Shown: piece after piece, positions 21,340-32,397 of the stretch
Layout: each line of letters begins with the position of its first letter
How positions within the stretch are numbered: position 1 is the stretch's first letter
From: Alopecurus myosuroides
Taxonomy: Eukaryota; Streptophyta; Magnoliopsida; Poales; Poaceae
Assembly: GCA_028641055.1 (NCBI GenBank)
Contig: CM054057.1
Coordinates: forward strand, 721,180,310 to 721,244,309
Direction of reading: 5' to 3'
DNA: 64,000 nt
Made by a program: the position numbers and the translations under genes
Notes under the pieces: model-generated
Databases searched by the model: none
What the model saw: only the letters and a program-made list of their open reading frames with translations
Told to the model about the DNA's origin: nothing

Positions 21340-24300
21340 ATGGATCCCCAACAACATGCACATGATCCGCACGCCGATAAGATCGCGGGAATGGGTGAGG
21401 CGGAGAAGGAAAGATACATGTGCGAGATGATTTTTAATAATGCAATGGCCATATATCGTGATGACGACGGTGGACAGGCGTTTAGCAATCAATTTTTGAA
21501 CGACTCCGGTGACGGAGCTCAGAATATAGAAGATGTAGTAGATGATGACGACGACAACGTCGAGGATGAAGAAGTGCCCTCCAGAACAAACTCTGCCAAT
21601 GTATATCTCAAGTCACTGTTCACGCAACAATTAAATATTTGTATTGCACTTACTAACGAATCATTATTTTCCCGTTTAGGCGCCCTCCGGAATAGCTAGC
21701 GCAAGTACTGAGACAAAGTCGAAACGAGGCCCGGCCGCAAGGTTGAAAGATACCGCAACGTTCCCGATCGATACAGTTGCTGCTGATGGCAAACCACTGC
21801 AGCCCCCAGAAACTTATCGCAAATTCGTAAATCAGTGCGGAGTTGTTGTAAGAGACCTGGTCCCGATCAACTTAATAGAATGGAATAAGCCGAAGACCGG
21901 GGCCAACGTTGGAGCTAGTTATGTCGATGAAAGATTGAAAAAAATTCTTTGCGAAACGCTATGGCTAAATTTCAGCGTAGCGAGCGATAAGAAGAAAGTC
22001 GAGCAGTGGGCTTTGAAGAAGATGGCCACACAATTCCAGAGGTGGAAGAAAGAACTGTGGAAGAAATATAAGGACGAAGATCCAGTTTTCACCGGGAACC
22101 TAGTGAAGATAAGAGACGCTTGGGATGATTTTAAGGCGTACAAGAAATCGGGTGTCTTTGCATCCCGATCGGCCACAAATTCGGAGAATGCGAAGAAGAA
22201 GAAATATCACCATATTTTGGGGTCAGGTGGCTACATGACTGCCCTGCCTAGGTGGCGAAGCTATGAAGCTGCGCTTGTGAAAAGAGGTATCATTCCACAG
22301 ACACATGACTGGCCCGATAGGTCCAAGTTCTGGTTGTTCGCGCATGGGGCAACGTTGGACGCTGAGACTGGGATGATTGTTGCGGAGGGACCATGGTCGG
22401 AAAAAATAACAAAGGTCGTAGCAGAACTAGAGAAGGCAATAGAAGATGTTCGAAAAGGAACTTTTGTTCCCGATAGAGAGAACGACGAGCTGACGAGGGC
22501 ACTCGGGAACCCCGAAAAGTGGGGACAAACACGAGGCTTTGGAGCCTCTACCCCGTGGAGCCAAGGGTTTGCAGCGGACATTGGCACTTACAGAAGCCGT
22601 GATAGAAGCAAGAAAAGGGCGATGGAACGGATATCGACATTAGAAGAAAAGGTGGATTTTCTCTTGAAGAAAGGGGGACACCCTATACCTGAAACTGAAG
22701 AGGAGGTAGAACATCGTCCTGCACCTGATCAGCTGCAAATACAAGACGATCATGTAGCAGATGCCGTCCCATCTCAGCATAGAAGCAGCGTGGGTTCCAC
22801 GCACCTGCAGCTAGAAGACGGTCGTGCAGTCGAACCGTCGGCGCCTCACTACCCCGTGGATGATATCACGGAGAAGACAAACTGTGAGATACATATGCCA
22901 ATGGGGAACATATCCTTCAGGGTGGCGTCAGGCTATGCTTTACCGAATCAACCTGGAGCAACCTACCATGGTGGTCAGATTCCAGCATCCCATGCTCGTG
23001 TCGGGTTGTCAACAATTACGCCGGGATGCCATTCAATTGAGCTCCATATTCCTGGAGGTGAAGGCGAGAAGACACTGGGAGAAATGGAGCTTGGTATCAT
23101 CTTGTGGAATAAGAAACACATCGTGTTTCCTAACTCGGCGCCAAGGCCACCGACTCCTCCAGGTACAAATGCATCATACCTCCATCAATTACTGAATGTT
23201 GCACCACATGTAAGCTTATTTTTAATATTTTTTTCACTTTCGTACAGAGAATGCACGACCTCCAAGTCCACCCCCCCAACGCACCTCCAAGTCCACCCCA
23301 CAACGCAGATTGGGAGCCCGAGGCCGAGGGTCCATCGCCCGTGCACTCCCGTGAGCCGACGGATGCGCCCACTACGGGTACGGCAAAGCGGAAGCTGCAG
23401 TTCAGAAGAAACAGGACTCCTCCCAAGAAGAGACCAAGGAAATCCAAGAAAGTCGAGACTCCCCCGCAGTTACCAGGCCTGATGACTCCGGAGGAACTAA
23501 CCGATGCCGTGAAAGCCAAAACCCAAGCATGGTTCGCACGGTTTCCCCTGAAGCCCCCCCCCCCCCCCCCTCCAGACGTCTGGAAGGAAACTCTGAAGGA
23601 CATCCCAAAGTGGAAAATTGAGCGGACCATCGACAACTTATATTATCCTGCACCGCCGCCACCGCCGCCCCTTTCAGACTATGAACGGTACATTGAGAAG
23701 ACGCACACCGCACAGATGAAGCAGGCGGAGGAGATGAAGCAGGCGGAACAGACGAAATGCGGGAAACAAGTTCCCCAGCTCGGACAACAAGAAGAACGGT
23801 CAATTGCCCCGCTCAAGGTCTTATCTGACCAGGCTTCAGTGTCCGGTCCACGCATGGGCGACGTGGGTTACGCTATTGCTGATGTGGTATATACATACAA
23901 GCACGGGCACACTCTGGTCGAAAATCCTACTGCTCTAACAACCCAACTACGGAGTTTACATGATTGGTACTTGGAGGCCGCAAGGCAGAAGAGAGACTGT
24001 ATCATGGCTCAAGTTCAGGATCAACACTACTTCGGAGATTACGGTGTCGAGCTTGGGTTTGATGATTTCTTCCAGATGTACAATCAACATGCCCTCGACA
24101 AGTCTATCCTCAGCTGCTACTGTTTGTACGTGATTTATTTGTGTAATTTAATTATTTAGTTAAGCTCGCGTTCGTTGCCCGTATAATTATCACTCACGGC
24201 ATTCTTTTTGTACGCTACTATGCAGAATGAAGATTCGTGAATGCAGGCTGGCAGGAATCTGGGACTTTGGGTTCATTGACCCGTATTCGTATCATCAAAA

Positions 24301-25199
24301 CACAATAGAAAGGTTCAACAAGGATACACCGGATGATTTGCTAAGGTTTTTGAAGCGACAAAGTACCAAAAAAGAAATACTTTGGCCCTACGGATTCAAG
24401 TGAGTGTGTTACTGTCTTGTAGACATTCCATTTTGCTTACCTGATGTTAAGTGTAATTGATGAGTATGCATGACTGCGTGTGTACACGTGCGCAGCGGCC
24501 ACTTCATATTGTTCATCATTAGAATCGATAAAGGACAAGTTGAAGTCTGGAACTCGTTAAACTGGGGCGCTGACACATGGAAGACCGCGCGTCAGATGCT
24601 TCAAAAGTATATATATATCGGCCTCTTTCGTTCATCGGCCTCTTTTTCGTTCATTTCCTGATATCAAGTAAGTAATAATTAACTCTTCTATTCATTTTTC
24701 TTTTGTCGCCCAGGGTTAGGCAAATGTTCATCAAGGAAGAACCCGGTACATGGCAGACAAACTCCACTTTCAGGTTAACAAAGTAAGTAGTACTACGTAC
24801 CCTGATTTCAATACCATTACCATTCTTTTGATTATTATTAATTTGACTAAATTATGTTTCTCGTATATAGAAAGTCCCGCAACAACCACAGGGAACTGAT
24901 TATTATGGATACTACGTTTGCGAGTTCATTCACAGGACGATCAATGAGAAATCCCGTACTTCCAGAAATCTAGAGGTACGTAACCGGATCTTCACAACTT
25001 TATTTATGTTGCCATTAATTATGTTTAGTTTTGTTCATAACTTAATTGTTTTCATCTACTTCTTTTAAAGATGGCACGAAAGCGGGCGCAGCTCAAACCA
25101 ATCGACCGTTGCAAGGCTATTGCAGAGGAATTGGCAGGATTTCTTCTCACGCAAGTCATAGCAGAAGACGGAGAATTTTTCCATCCTATGAACCAATAG
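21340..25199 (+). CDS. CACTA-borne protein: transposase-associated N-terminus plus Ulp1-like cysteine protease
   Basis: Eight exons fit GT-AG rules: 21340-21600, 21680-23209, 23248-24125, 24226-24399, 24496-24606, 24714-24782, about 24871-24975, and 25071-25199. Exon 1 is acidic. Exon 2 has a Transposase_24-like region (KKVEQWALKKMATQFQRWKK, then ILGSGGYMTALPRW) and a later Cys/Gly domain (CEIHMPMGNISFRVASG, then MELGIILW) like that of other CACTA second ORFs. Exon 3 is proline-rich with basic PKKRPRKSKK, a possible nuclear signal. The C-terminal exons form a C48 (Ulp1/SUMO-protease) fold: His in NGHFILFII, Asn where Asp is usual in VEVWNSLNW, and Cys in GYYVCEFIH. The stop follows RCKAIAEELAGFLL and a short tail. 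Exons 6 and 7 do not join in frame, consistent with two extra A at about 24871-24873, so this copy is probably inactive. Confidence 0.72.
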
Positions 25200-25329
25200 C
25201 CAGCTCCCTTCTCTATGCAAGTATACAACTATTGAAAACGAACTTCAGATTATGTAATTCTCGGTCGATTACGTCGTGTTACATGTATATATATATGTAC
25301 TTTTATTTGGTGCATCAACATTTAACCGC

Positions 25330-25570
25330 AAACACGGAATCGGCAACACTTAACCGCAAACACGGAATCGGTGTTTCCGGATACGTATTTCCGATTACGT
25401 GTTTTCCGATTCCGTGTTCGTAAAAAATGAAACACGGACACACGGAAACGGAAAGACTAAACGGAAACACGTAAACGGAAACGCTGAAAATACGGAACAC
25501 GCTCTAAACCCTAAACCCTAAATACGGAATCGGAAACCCTGAAAAGAAAAGGAAAAAAAAAAGAGAAAAA
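25330..25570. repeat. ACACGGAAACGG repeat with a short telomere-like stretch
   Basis: CACGGAATCGG, CACGGAAACGG and similar motifs recur in both orientations between 25333 and 25535. Inside is CTAAACCCTAAACCCTAAAT (about 25504-25523), just over two plant telomere units. It belongs to the CACTA 3' region. Confidence 0.6.
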
Positions 25571-25786
25571 AAAAGCTTTAGGACCGGTTGGTGTTACCAA
25601 CCGGTTCTAAAGGTCCTCTGTCTGCGCGCGCTCTTCGGCGCCCACGTGGAGGCCTTTAGAACCGGTTGGTGACAGACCGGTTCTAAAGGGTGGGGCCTTT
25701 AGTCCCGGATACGTAGCACCGGATTTGTATCCGAGTCCAAATGCCCTTACAAACCGGTGCTACTGCCCTGTTCTCCACCAGTGATC

Positions 25787-25972
25787 CCACATGGATGGCC
25801 GCTTGATCTACGGATTGCGGCTCCATAGCATCGACAGTCTACAGCAGATGTTCTTGTAGTACTGTCGCTCTGTTCATTTTTCAATTTCGGATTTCGGCTG
25901 TGTGCATCTCACGATGCAGAGGCCGGGTGTAATAATTGAATTATTGAATAATAAAGCCCTTTATGAAAAAAA
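25787..25972 (+). mobile_element. Possible LINE 3' end
   Basis: GGCCGGGTGTAATAATTG, then AATAATAAAGCCCTTTATG and a run of A at about 25964-25973 resemble the 3' UTR and poly(A) tail of grass LINEs. No reverse transcriptase is present, so it is at most a 5'-truncated tail. The CACTA element ends immediately to its left. Confidence 0.4.
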
Positions 25973-26500
25973 AAATCTACTCGTCCCATATTATGATTTT
26001 GATATATAAAATATCTGTAGGAAATACAAGCAAATACACTCATGTGTAACTAATCAAAATGTTGTTATGCAAAAATCTGAACAGACAAAAAAAAAGTGAG
26101 TATGCAGATCATGGTGTGGGAGGCAGAGGTAGAGGACCGGGTGGCCATAAATGTAACCTGGTGGTGGAGAACGTTGCCAAAGGATGGCCATGAGCTGGTG
26201 CACGGCTAGACAACAATCACCACTGTTCTAACTCACCAACACTGACAGCGTTATAAGAAACAAGTTAAACCTGCAATTGGCAACACGTCGTGCTTGGAAA
26301 ATTAAGATTTACCCAATTGAACCCACGTGTGGTCTTCCCATCTCCACATCCACCGTCTATCTATCTATATGTATGCAGCGTCACTGCTCTTAGGAGAAGC
26401 AGGCAATATCCCAGACCGATCTCAGTTTGATCAAATACATTCGTGTGCATTGAAAGACGCTCTGCTTGGAGATCCTCCGTAGGTAGGCAGTGAACAGACG
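25973..26500 (+). promoter_or_regulatory. Upstream region of the BAHD gene
   Basis: No repeats recognised. A TATA-like CTATATGTA at about 26365 lies roughly 135 bases before the ATG and is the best core-promoter candidate. GACAGCGTTATAAGAAAC further up (about 26246) is a weaker one. Confidence 0.35.
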
Positions 26501-27964
26501 ATGAGCTTCCCCGTGGTCCTCTCCGACCCGGTGCTCATCCTTCCTGCGGCGGCAACGCCCCGTGAGACGAAACGCCTCTCCGACATCGACGACCAAGAGC
26601 TACTACGTCACATGCGGTCTTGCATTGCAGTCTACCGAGGGAGCGAACCGGGCGACCCGGCACCGGCCGGCATCATTCGGCAAGCAGTTGCTGAGGCGCT
26701 CGTGCCATACTACCCTCTCGCTGGGCGTCTCCGGGAGATGGAGGGGAGGAAGCTCGTTGTGGACTGTACCGGCGAGGGCGTTCTCTTCGTCGAGGCCGAA
26801 GCTGGAATCAGGCTGGAGGAGGTGCAGGCGGCTGGGCTCAGAACGCTGTTCCCGTGGTTGGAGAAGCTCATGTCCCTTGTGGAAGGTTCCAGTGATGTGC
26901 TCCACTGCCCTCTGCTTCACATCCAGGTAAAGTCATTTCTTCACCACTTGTTGTTGCACAAGTTCCATCCATCCTTGAAGTCTCAAGTCTCAACTCTCAA
27001 CACGTTCACCTCACTGTCGACGTCAAATGAGTATGCTCACATATATACATGCCAATTGGTTGGTCATCAGGTGACCCGGTTCAAGTGCGGCGGTTTTGTC
27101 TTTGGGATCCGCTTCAACCACGTCATGTGCGACGCCGTGGGCTTCACCTACTTTCTTTCCACTGTTGCAAGGCTCGCCCGGGGACGCAAAGTACCGGCCG
27201 TCGCCGCACCATGGGCCCGCGAGCTCCTGGATGCACGGCCTAACCCGAAGCCGGCGTTCCCTCACCGCGAGTACGACCATGACGGGCATCTGCCTGCGCC
27301 TACCGCGGCCCAGGTCGACGGTACTGTCATGCGCCCCTTCTCGTTCAGCTCCGGCGACATCGCGCTTCTCAAGAAGAGCCTCCCTCCGCACCTCGGCAGC
27401 GCCACGGTATTCGAGGTCCTCGCCGCTTTCGTCTGGCGCTGCCGCTGTGTGGCGCTCTCCCTCCTGCCAGGCCAGGACGTGCGCCTGGTCTTCCCTCTGG
27501 ACCTACGCGGCCTGGGCCTGGAGACGCTCCGGCTGCCCGCCGGCTACTATGGCAACGCCATCGTCTTCGTCTCCGCCGTGCTGCCAGCCGGATCGCTGTG
27601 CAGCAGCACTCTCGGAGACGTGGTGCAAGTGTTGCAGCAGGCGAAGAAAGAGATCACCGCCGAATACGTACGCTCTGTGGCTGACCGGCTAGTGCTGAGT
27701 GGGCGGCCCAACCTGAGCAAAGACGACAGCATGCTTCTCGTGACTGACCTCCGGCACATAGGTTTTCACCGAGTGGACTTCGGGTGGGGAAAACCAATAT
27801 ACAGCGGACTCACCGCCGAAGAGGTATCGCCTACCTTTAGTTTCATTCTCGGCGTCGAGGACCTAGTCGTCGTGCCACTCATGCTGCCAACCCACGCCAT
27901 GGACCGCTTCTCCATGGAGGCTCAGAGCTGGCTGGAGCAGCTCAGATCGCCATCGCGGCTCTAA
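26501..27964 (+). CDS. BAHD acyltransferase (benzoyl/acetyl-CoA alcohol acyltransferase-like)
   Basis: BAHD enzymes move an acyl group from a CoA thioester to an alcohol or amine of a small metabolite in the cytosol. Two exons, 26501-26926 and 27071-27964, encode 439 residues, normal for the family. The intron (26927-27070, GTAAAG..TCAG) falls between LLHIQ and VTRFKCGGF, the usual position in this clade. The catalytic HxxxD is HVMCD (residues 159-163), and the structural DFGWG is intact at 378-382. The N-terminal RLSDIDDQE and PYYPLAGRLRE match the grass group annotated as benzyl alcohol O-benzoyltransferase or 10-deacetylbaccatin acetyltransferase-like, but the true substrate cannot be read from sequence. 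The 144-base intron has no stop and keeps frame, so intron retention would insert 48 residues. It appears intact and is the best candidate for an active host gene here. Confidence 0.9.
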   Translation: MSFPVVLSDPVLILPAAATPRETKRLSDIDDQELLRHMRSCIAVYRGSEPGDPAPAGIIRQAVAEALVPYYPLAGRLREMEGRKLVVDCTGEGVLFVEAEAGIRLEEVQAAGLRTLFPWLEKLMSLVEGSSDVLHCPLLHIQVKSFLHHLLLHKFHPSLKSQVSTLNTFTSLSTSNEYAHIYTCQLVGHQVTRFKCGGFVFGIRFNHVMCDAVGFTYFLSTVARLARGRKVPAVAAPWARELLDARPNPKPAFPHREYDHDGHLPAPTAAQVDGTVMRPFSFSSGDIALLKKSLPPHLGSATVFEVLAAFVWRCRCVALSLLPGQDVRLVFPLDLRGLGLETLRLPAGYYGNAIVFVSAVLPAGSLCSSTLGDVVQVLQQAKKEITAEYVRSVADRLVLSGRPNLSKDDSMLLVTDLRHIGFHRVDFGWGKPIYSGLTAEEVSPTFSFILGVEDLVVVPLMLPTHAMDRFSMEAQSWLEQLRSPSRL

Positions 27965-28096
27965 GGACTGCTGCCCTGCTGGAAGGAATCTAAACTCCAG
28001 AGGTGTCTACGTATTTGAGTTCCAGTCCAAGTCCTATTTCCGTTTTGGGTCGGTTTGTGAGTCCATGCACGAGTTAAGCAGCCTTGCACTGCTATA

Positions 28097-28102
28097 AATA
28101 AA
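28097..28102 (+). terminator. Polyadenylation signal of the BAHD gene
   Basis: AATAAA, 133 bases after the TAA-ending frame at 27964, the right distance for a plant 3' UTR. Confidence 0.55.
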
Positions 28103-29616
28103 AAGGACGTTGCTACATATATAGTGCTCGGTCTCGATCCTGCCTAAAAAGTGCTCACCCCTATTGGGAAAGCGAACACTTTCCAGTTCGGGAAAGTTGT
28201 AACAAGCCGCGCGTAAAGAAAGTTCCGACCGCATCACTCGTTCCCGACGCCCACCCCCGTCCATACCTGCTCCAATCGTCCCACCCCGTCCTTACCTGTT
28301 CCCATCGTCCCATCCCGTCCTTACCTGCTACCCTCTATCTTTCTTCTTCCTCAACTAGATCTAGGCATTTGTACATCCAAATTCAGTCTCGAAACTACGT
28401 CCATGGCTTAACAAATCAAAAGGGGACAACACAAATGTAAGAATCCCTACTATTCTCTGCTTTTCCCGATTGTCTTCTCTTCTGCGTTGAACTAGAACAG
28501 ATGTGTCATGAGTTTCTATCTCTTAATTTCTTTTTGCATCTGGTAGTTACATCTCCTGGGTAGAAAAGGTACAAAATCGATCTCTGCAACTAGTCATGGC
28601 CGACATACAGGGGCTACCCCTGATGAACAGAAGATTCTATTTCCTCAGTTCGGTTTTGCATCTGGTAGTTACATCTGTGGGATAAATAAGTAAAAATCAC
28701 TCTGTGCAAACTTACAAGGGCTAACCCTGATGAACAGAAGATTCTATTTCCTCAGTTTCGTTTTGCATATGGTAGTTACATCTATGGGATGAAATAAGTA
28801 AAATTATCAAGTGGAAAAACTATCTATACAAAGTCATGTTGTTTTGTCCTTGTTCTAGTTATAATGAGCCATTAATTTTGCAAGAACTAGTACCCTACAC
28901 TTGTCTGAAACTAAAATTTTAGGAACTAGTGGATACAGTGAACTAAAAAGTCTAGCTTTTGGAGGATTCCACTAAAAGGCCATGAAACTAAATTTCCCCC
29001 GGTGAACTATGAGTTCTCCTTAGCTTGACTGTTGCACAAACTATAGTTCCAAATAACTAAATTTTTGTTAGATTTTGCTATCTAATGGTTTGTCAGGTGT
29101 TTCTGCAACAGAACTCTTACATCTCAGCACGAAATTTAAGAGAAGTACATGAAAATAAAGGCAGCCCGGGAATATAAATGCAGAGAGAAGTGGTAGCTTA
29201 TGTATGAGCAAAAACGAGCATTGTTTTGTATGCGAAAAATTGAAAAGCAAACGAGCATTGTTTGCGTACGAATTCCATTTGGTGTAAATGCACAACACCC
29301 TGATGTAATTCCTCCTGCTAATAAACATCTCATTACCGGCATAAGCCGTCAGTTTTTTACGAATTCATTGTCTGTCAGTTCACTTCACGCCACGCCGCAT
29401 GCATTATTTTTCCGTTCTTACCGTTTGCATATTTGAAAGATGTAATTACCTGCATGAGCAGTAAGTAATTGAGAAGAAATAATAAAAGGAAATTAGCACA
29501 AAATCTGGAAAGCATGGAATAAAAAATACAAAAAATTACAAACATTTGTTCCATTTGGACAGAAGAAAAAATGTTTTGGTAATGTAAGTTTCTTTCTTGT
29601 TGCAGAAAAGGAAAGA
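28103..29616 (+). other. Leader and likely 5' UTR intron of the FAR1-like gene
   Basis: A possible intron runs from GTAAGAATCC (28437) to TTTCTTGTTGCAG (ending 29605), eleven bases before the ATG at 29617. Inside, 28505-28810 holds three copies of a 105-120-bp unit built on TTTTGCATCTGGTAGTTAC and CCTGATGAACAGAAGATTC. 28245-28330 has a CCATCGTCCCA.CCCGTCCTTACCTG duplication. No coding signal. Confidence 0.45.
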
Positions 29617-32237
29617 ATGGATGCTGACTTTGTGCATAGTGGTATTGATCTTAATTTTCCACCTAAAGATGAGTTTCCTGGATGGAATTTTGATGAAAAT
29701 CATAATACTGACAGTGCTGAACCAGATGCGGAAAGAGCTGCGGATGCTGCACCTGATGCTGACCCAAGAGATGGGGAGAACCAAAACCAGAACCAGAACC
29801 ATAATGCATCAGACACCGCCAACACTAAGGGCTCATCTGTCCCTACAGGTGACACTTTGCCTACAGAGGATAGTGGCAATGATGGGGAGGTTAACTCAAC
29901 ACCTGAAAGCTACACACCAAGGACACCTTTCGTCGGCATGAAATTTGATTCAGTTGATGCAGCAAAGATGCATTACAACAGGTACTCAAAGCATGTGGGC
30001 TTTTCAATAAAAAGCAGCACATCAAGGAGATCGGTGATGGACAATGAGCTGGACAAGGCACTATTTGTTTGTAACAAATCTGGCAAGGAGAAATTAGGAG
30101 AACCAGAACTAGTTAAAGTTAGACTAGGGACATTCACCAAATTGACTGATTGCAAAGCTAGGATGCGTGTGAAACGGAAAGGTGTTCACTGGAAGTTACT
30201 CAGTTTGTGTAAGAGCACACGCATGAAGTGATCCAGAAGTTTTCACTGAAAAAATATCTTCGGTCACACAAGAAAATACCTAAAGAGGAGCGTAAGTTTG
30301 TTGAGTTGCTCCATGAGGTTAATTTGATGCCCGGAAGGATACTACAAATTATGGGTGAGATATATGGAAGCATTAAGAATGTGCCTTATGATTCGAAAGC
30401 CATCAGCAACTACACTGTTACATTGTCTGATGACTACAGATTCAAAGATGCCCATGACTTGATACTGCATTTTAAGGAAATCCAGAAAGAGGACCCAAGA
30501 TTCTTCTACAAGTATACCCTTGATACTATGTCGAGAGTCGAGAACATATTCTGGGTTGATGGAGCAGCAAGGGAAGTGTACAAGCTGTACCATGATTGCA
30601 TTTCTTTCGATACTACTTACATGGTCAATATGTACAACATGTCATGTGCGCCTTTCATCGGAATTAACAGATATGGCCAGTCAATTCAGTTAGGATGTGG
30701 GTTCATGCGACATGAAAGCATAGCTAATTTTGTTTGGCTATTTCAAACATTCTTGGAAGCAATGGACGGATTGCATCCACTCAACATCATTATAGATCAG
30801 GATCAGAGGATGAGAACTTCTATCCTGCTAGTCTTTCTGGAAATTGTGCATCGCAATTACAGGTGGCATATAATGCAAAAAGTTCAAGAAAAGCTCGGAC
30901 CACTTGCTTCCAAACATGAAGCATTGCATCAGAATTATAATAAAATTATTGACTACTCTCTGACAGCAGAGGAGTTTGAAACAAAATGGGCAGAAATGCT
31001 TGTGAACCATGGAGTTGTTGACAACCAACACTTGATTGACTTGTATGGTCTAAGGACATTCTTTGTTCCTGCCTATTTCATTGATAGATTCTTTCCTTTC
31101 TTGCAAACTACAGCTAGGAGTGAGGGTTGTAACGCAGTCTTGAAGCTCTATGCTAAACCGCATGACATCTTGCTCCGTTTTTTCAAGCAGTACATGAAGC
31201 TACAGGAGAAGATTGAGGTTGCTGAAGATTCTAACGAGTTTGTTGGCGAGGACAAGACAGTTAGGGTGTGGTCAGATTATCCAATGAAAAAACAAATGCT
31301 ATCAACCTATACACTACCAATCTACAGGGGATTCTATAATGAGCTACGGAAGATTATGTCCTACAACATAAAGGACTTTGGGGCTGGTCTATATGAGATA
31401 TCACCCATATATGGATATGTATTCGGTTATGGTTGTAGGATACATGGTTCAAGCATGTTTGCAAACCGAAACATACAACTGATAGTGCTGCAAATTCAAA
31501 AAGGATGTAATTCTTTGATGTCATGCACTAGAGGTTATGACACACTTGGGACGAGTTCACTACATGCCGCAACATTACATACTGCCTAGGTGGTGGATTC
31601 CACCTCCCGACATTGCTCCGCCAGATGCTCAACCGCAAGTGATACCTAGCGGAAAACTATCAAGAAAGGATATGAGAATGACGCGCTTTGGAAACCTTTG
31701 TACGGAGTTCACGAGAATCGCAATTGACGCTTCATCCTCTGAGAAGACAAACGAGGTAGCTGAGAAATACATGATATCTTTGGAGAAAGAGCTAGCTGAC
31801 ATTAAGAAAGCAGCATCGGATGCTGCTAAGAGGAAAAAAACAAGAATTCAGACAGTAGCAACAGGCAGTGGTCCCAACCAGCAACATCAAGCAGATTCTC
31901 GAACATCATCCACTTCTCATCCTATGACACAACAGCAGTATGATCCGGTGGGGTCAGGGGGTAATACAATGCAAACTGACGCTCATGGTCCTTGGGCAAC
32001 AGGAAGTGCTCCAATACCACCAGAACAACAAGAATACATGGACTCCATAGTTCAAGATCCACCTACGACTACAAGGAGAGGAAGGCCAGAGCAGAAACGA
32101 AAAAAGGAGCACTCCATTTGCAGCCAACAAGGAAGTTTGATTGCAAGATTTGCAAAGTTAGTGACCATGATCTAAATAGTTGTCCAGTTAGGCAAGCGAA
32201 CCCACAGAGATACTCAATGTATGAATTGCTTAACTGA
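29617..32237 (+). pseudogene. FAR1/FHY3-like (MULE transposase-derived) gene, degenerate
   Basis: FAR1-family proteins are transcription factors or MULE transposases with an N-terminal zinc-chelating domain, a MULE catalytic core and a SWIM finger. ATG at 29617 follows a splice-like acceptor. Residues about 100-200 carry the FAR1 DNA-binding domain (PFVGMKFDSVDAAKMHYNRY, then FVCNKSGK and TDCKARMRVKR). The frame shifts near 30190 and a stop follows at about 30207. The transposase core then runs from 30228: NIFWVDGAAREVY, CISFDTTYMVN, PFIGINRYGQSIQLGCG, and the second Asp in NIIIDQDQRM. At the SWIM finger (about 31490-31540) the reading CKFKKDVIL is followed by a stop where CCH is expected. 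The tail resumes in a new frame (MTHLGRVHYMPQHYILPRW) and ends near 32237. At least one frameshift and two stops make it non-functional. Confidence 0.82.
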
Positions 32238-32397
32238 TTTCTGTTGTAAGGTTGAACATGAGAAATGTAATAAGTTTTAGACAATTTGGTTTTCAGTCAG
32301 ACAAAATTTCAGTTTTGGTGATGGAATTTGGTTTGTACATTGTTGTTTATGCTATCATCATTGTCACTGTGTGAGTTGGTGTGCTGTAAGAAATTAA

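Larger units (their letters stand above)
20681..25783 (+). mobile_element. CACTA (En/Spm-type) element, 3' portion
   Basis: The right end is GTTCTCCACCAGTG (ending 25783), the complement of CACTGGTGGAGAAC, a typical CACTA terminus; the next three bases are ATC. Before it, at 25575-25765, are subterminal repeats built on ACCGGTTCTAAAGG and AACCGGTTGGT in both orientations. The matching left terminus was not found, so the 5' end is probably deleted near the LTR junction at 19902. The coding content is the Ulp1-type gene at 21340-25199; the main CACTA transposase (TNP2-type) is absent. Confidence 0.75.

Noticed and set aside
19900..25786. ATC at the LTR/GC-rich junction (19900-19902) as the left target duplication of the CACTA that ends at 25783
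   Set aside because: No CACTA terminus follows it, and the sequence after 25786 does not continue the LTR. The three-base match is likely chance.
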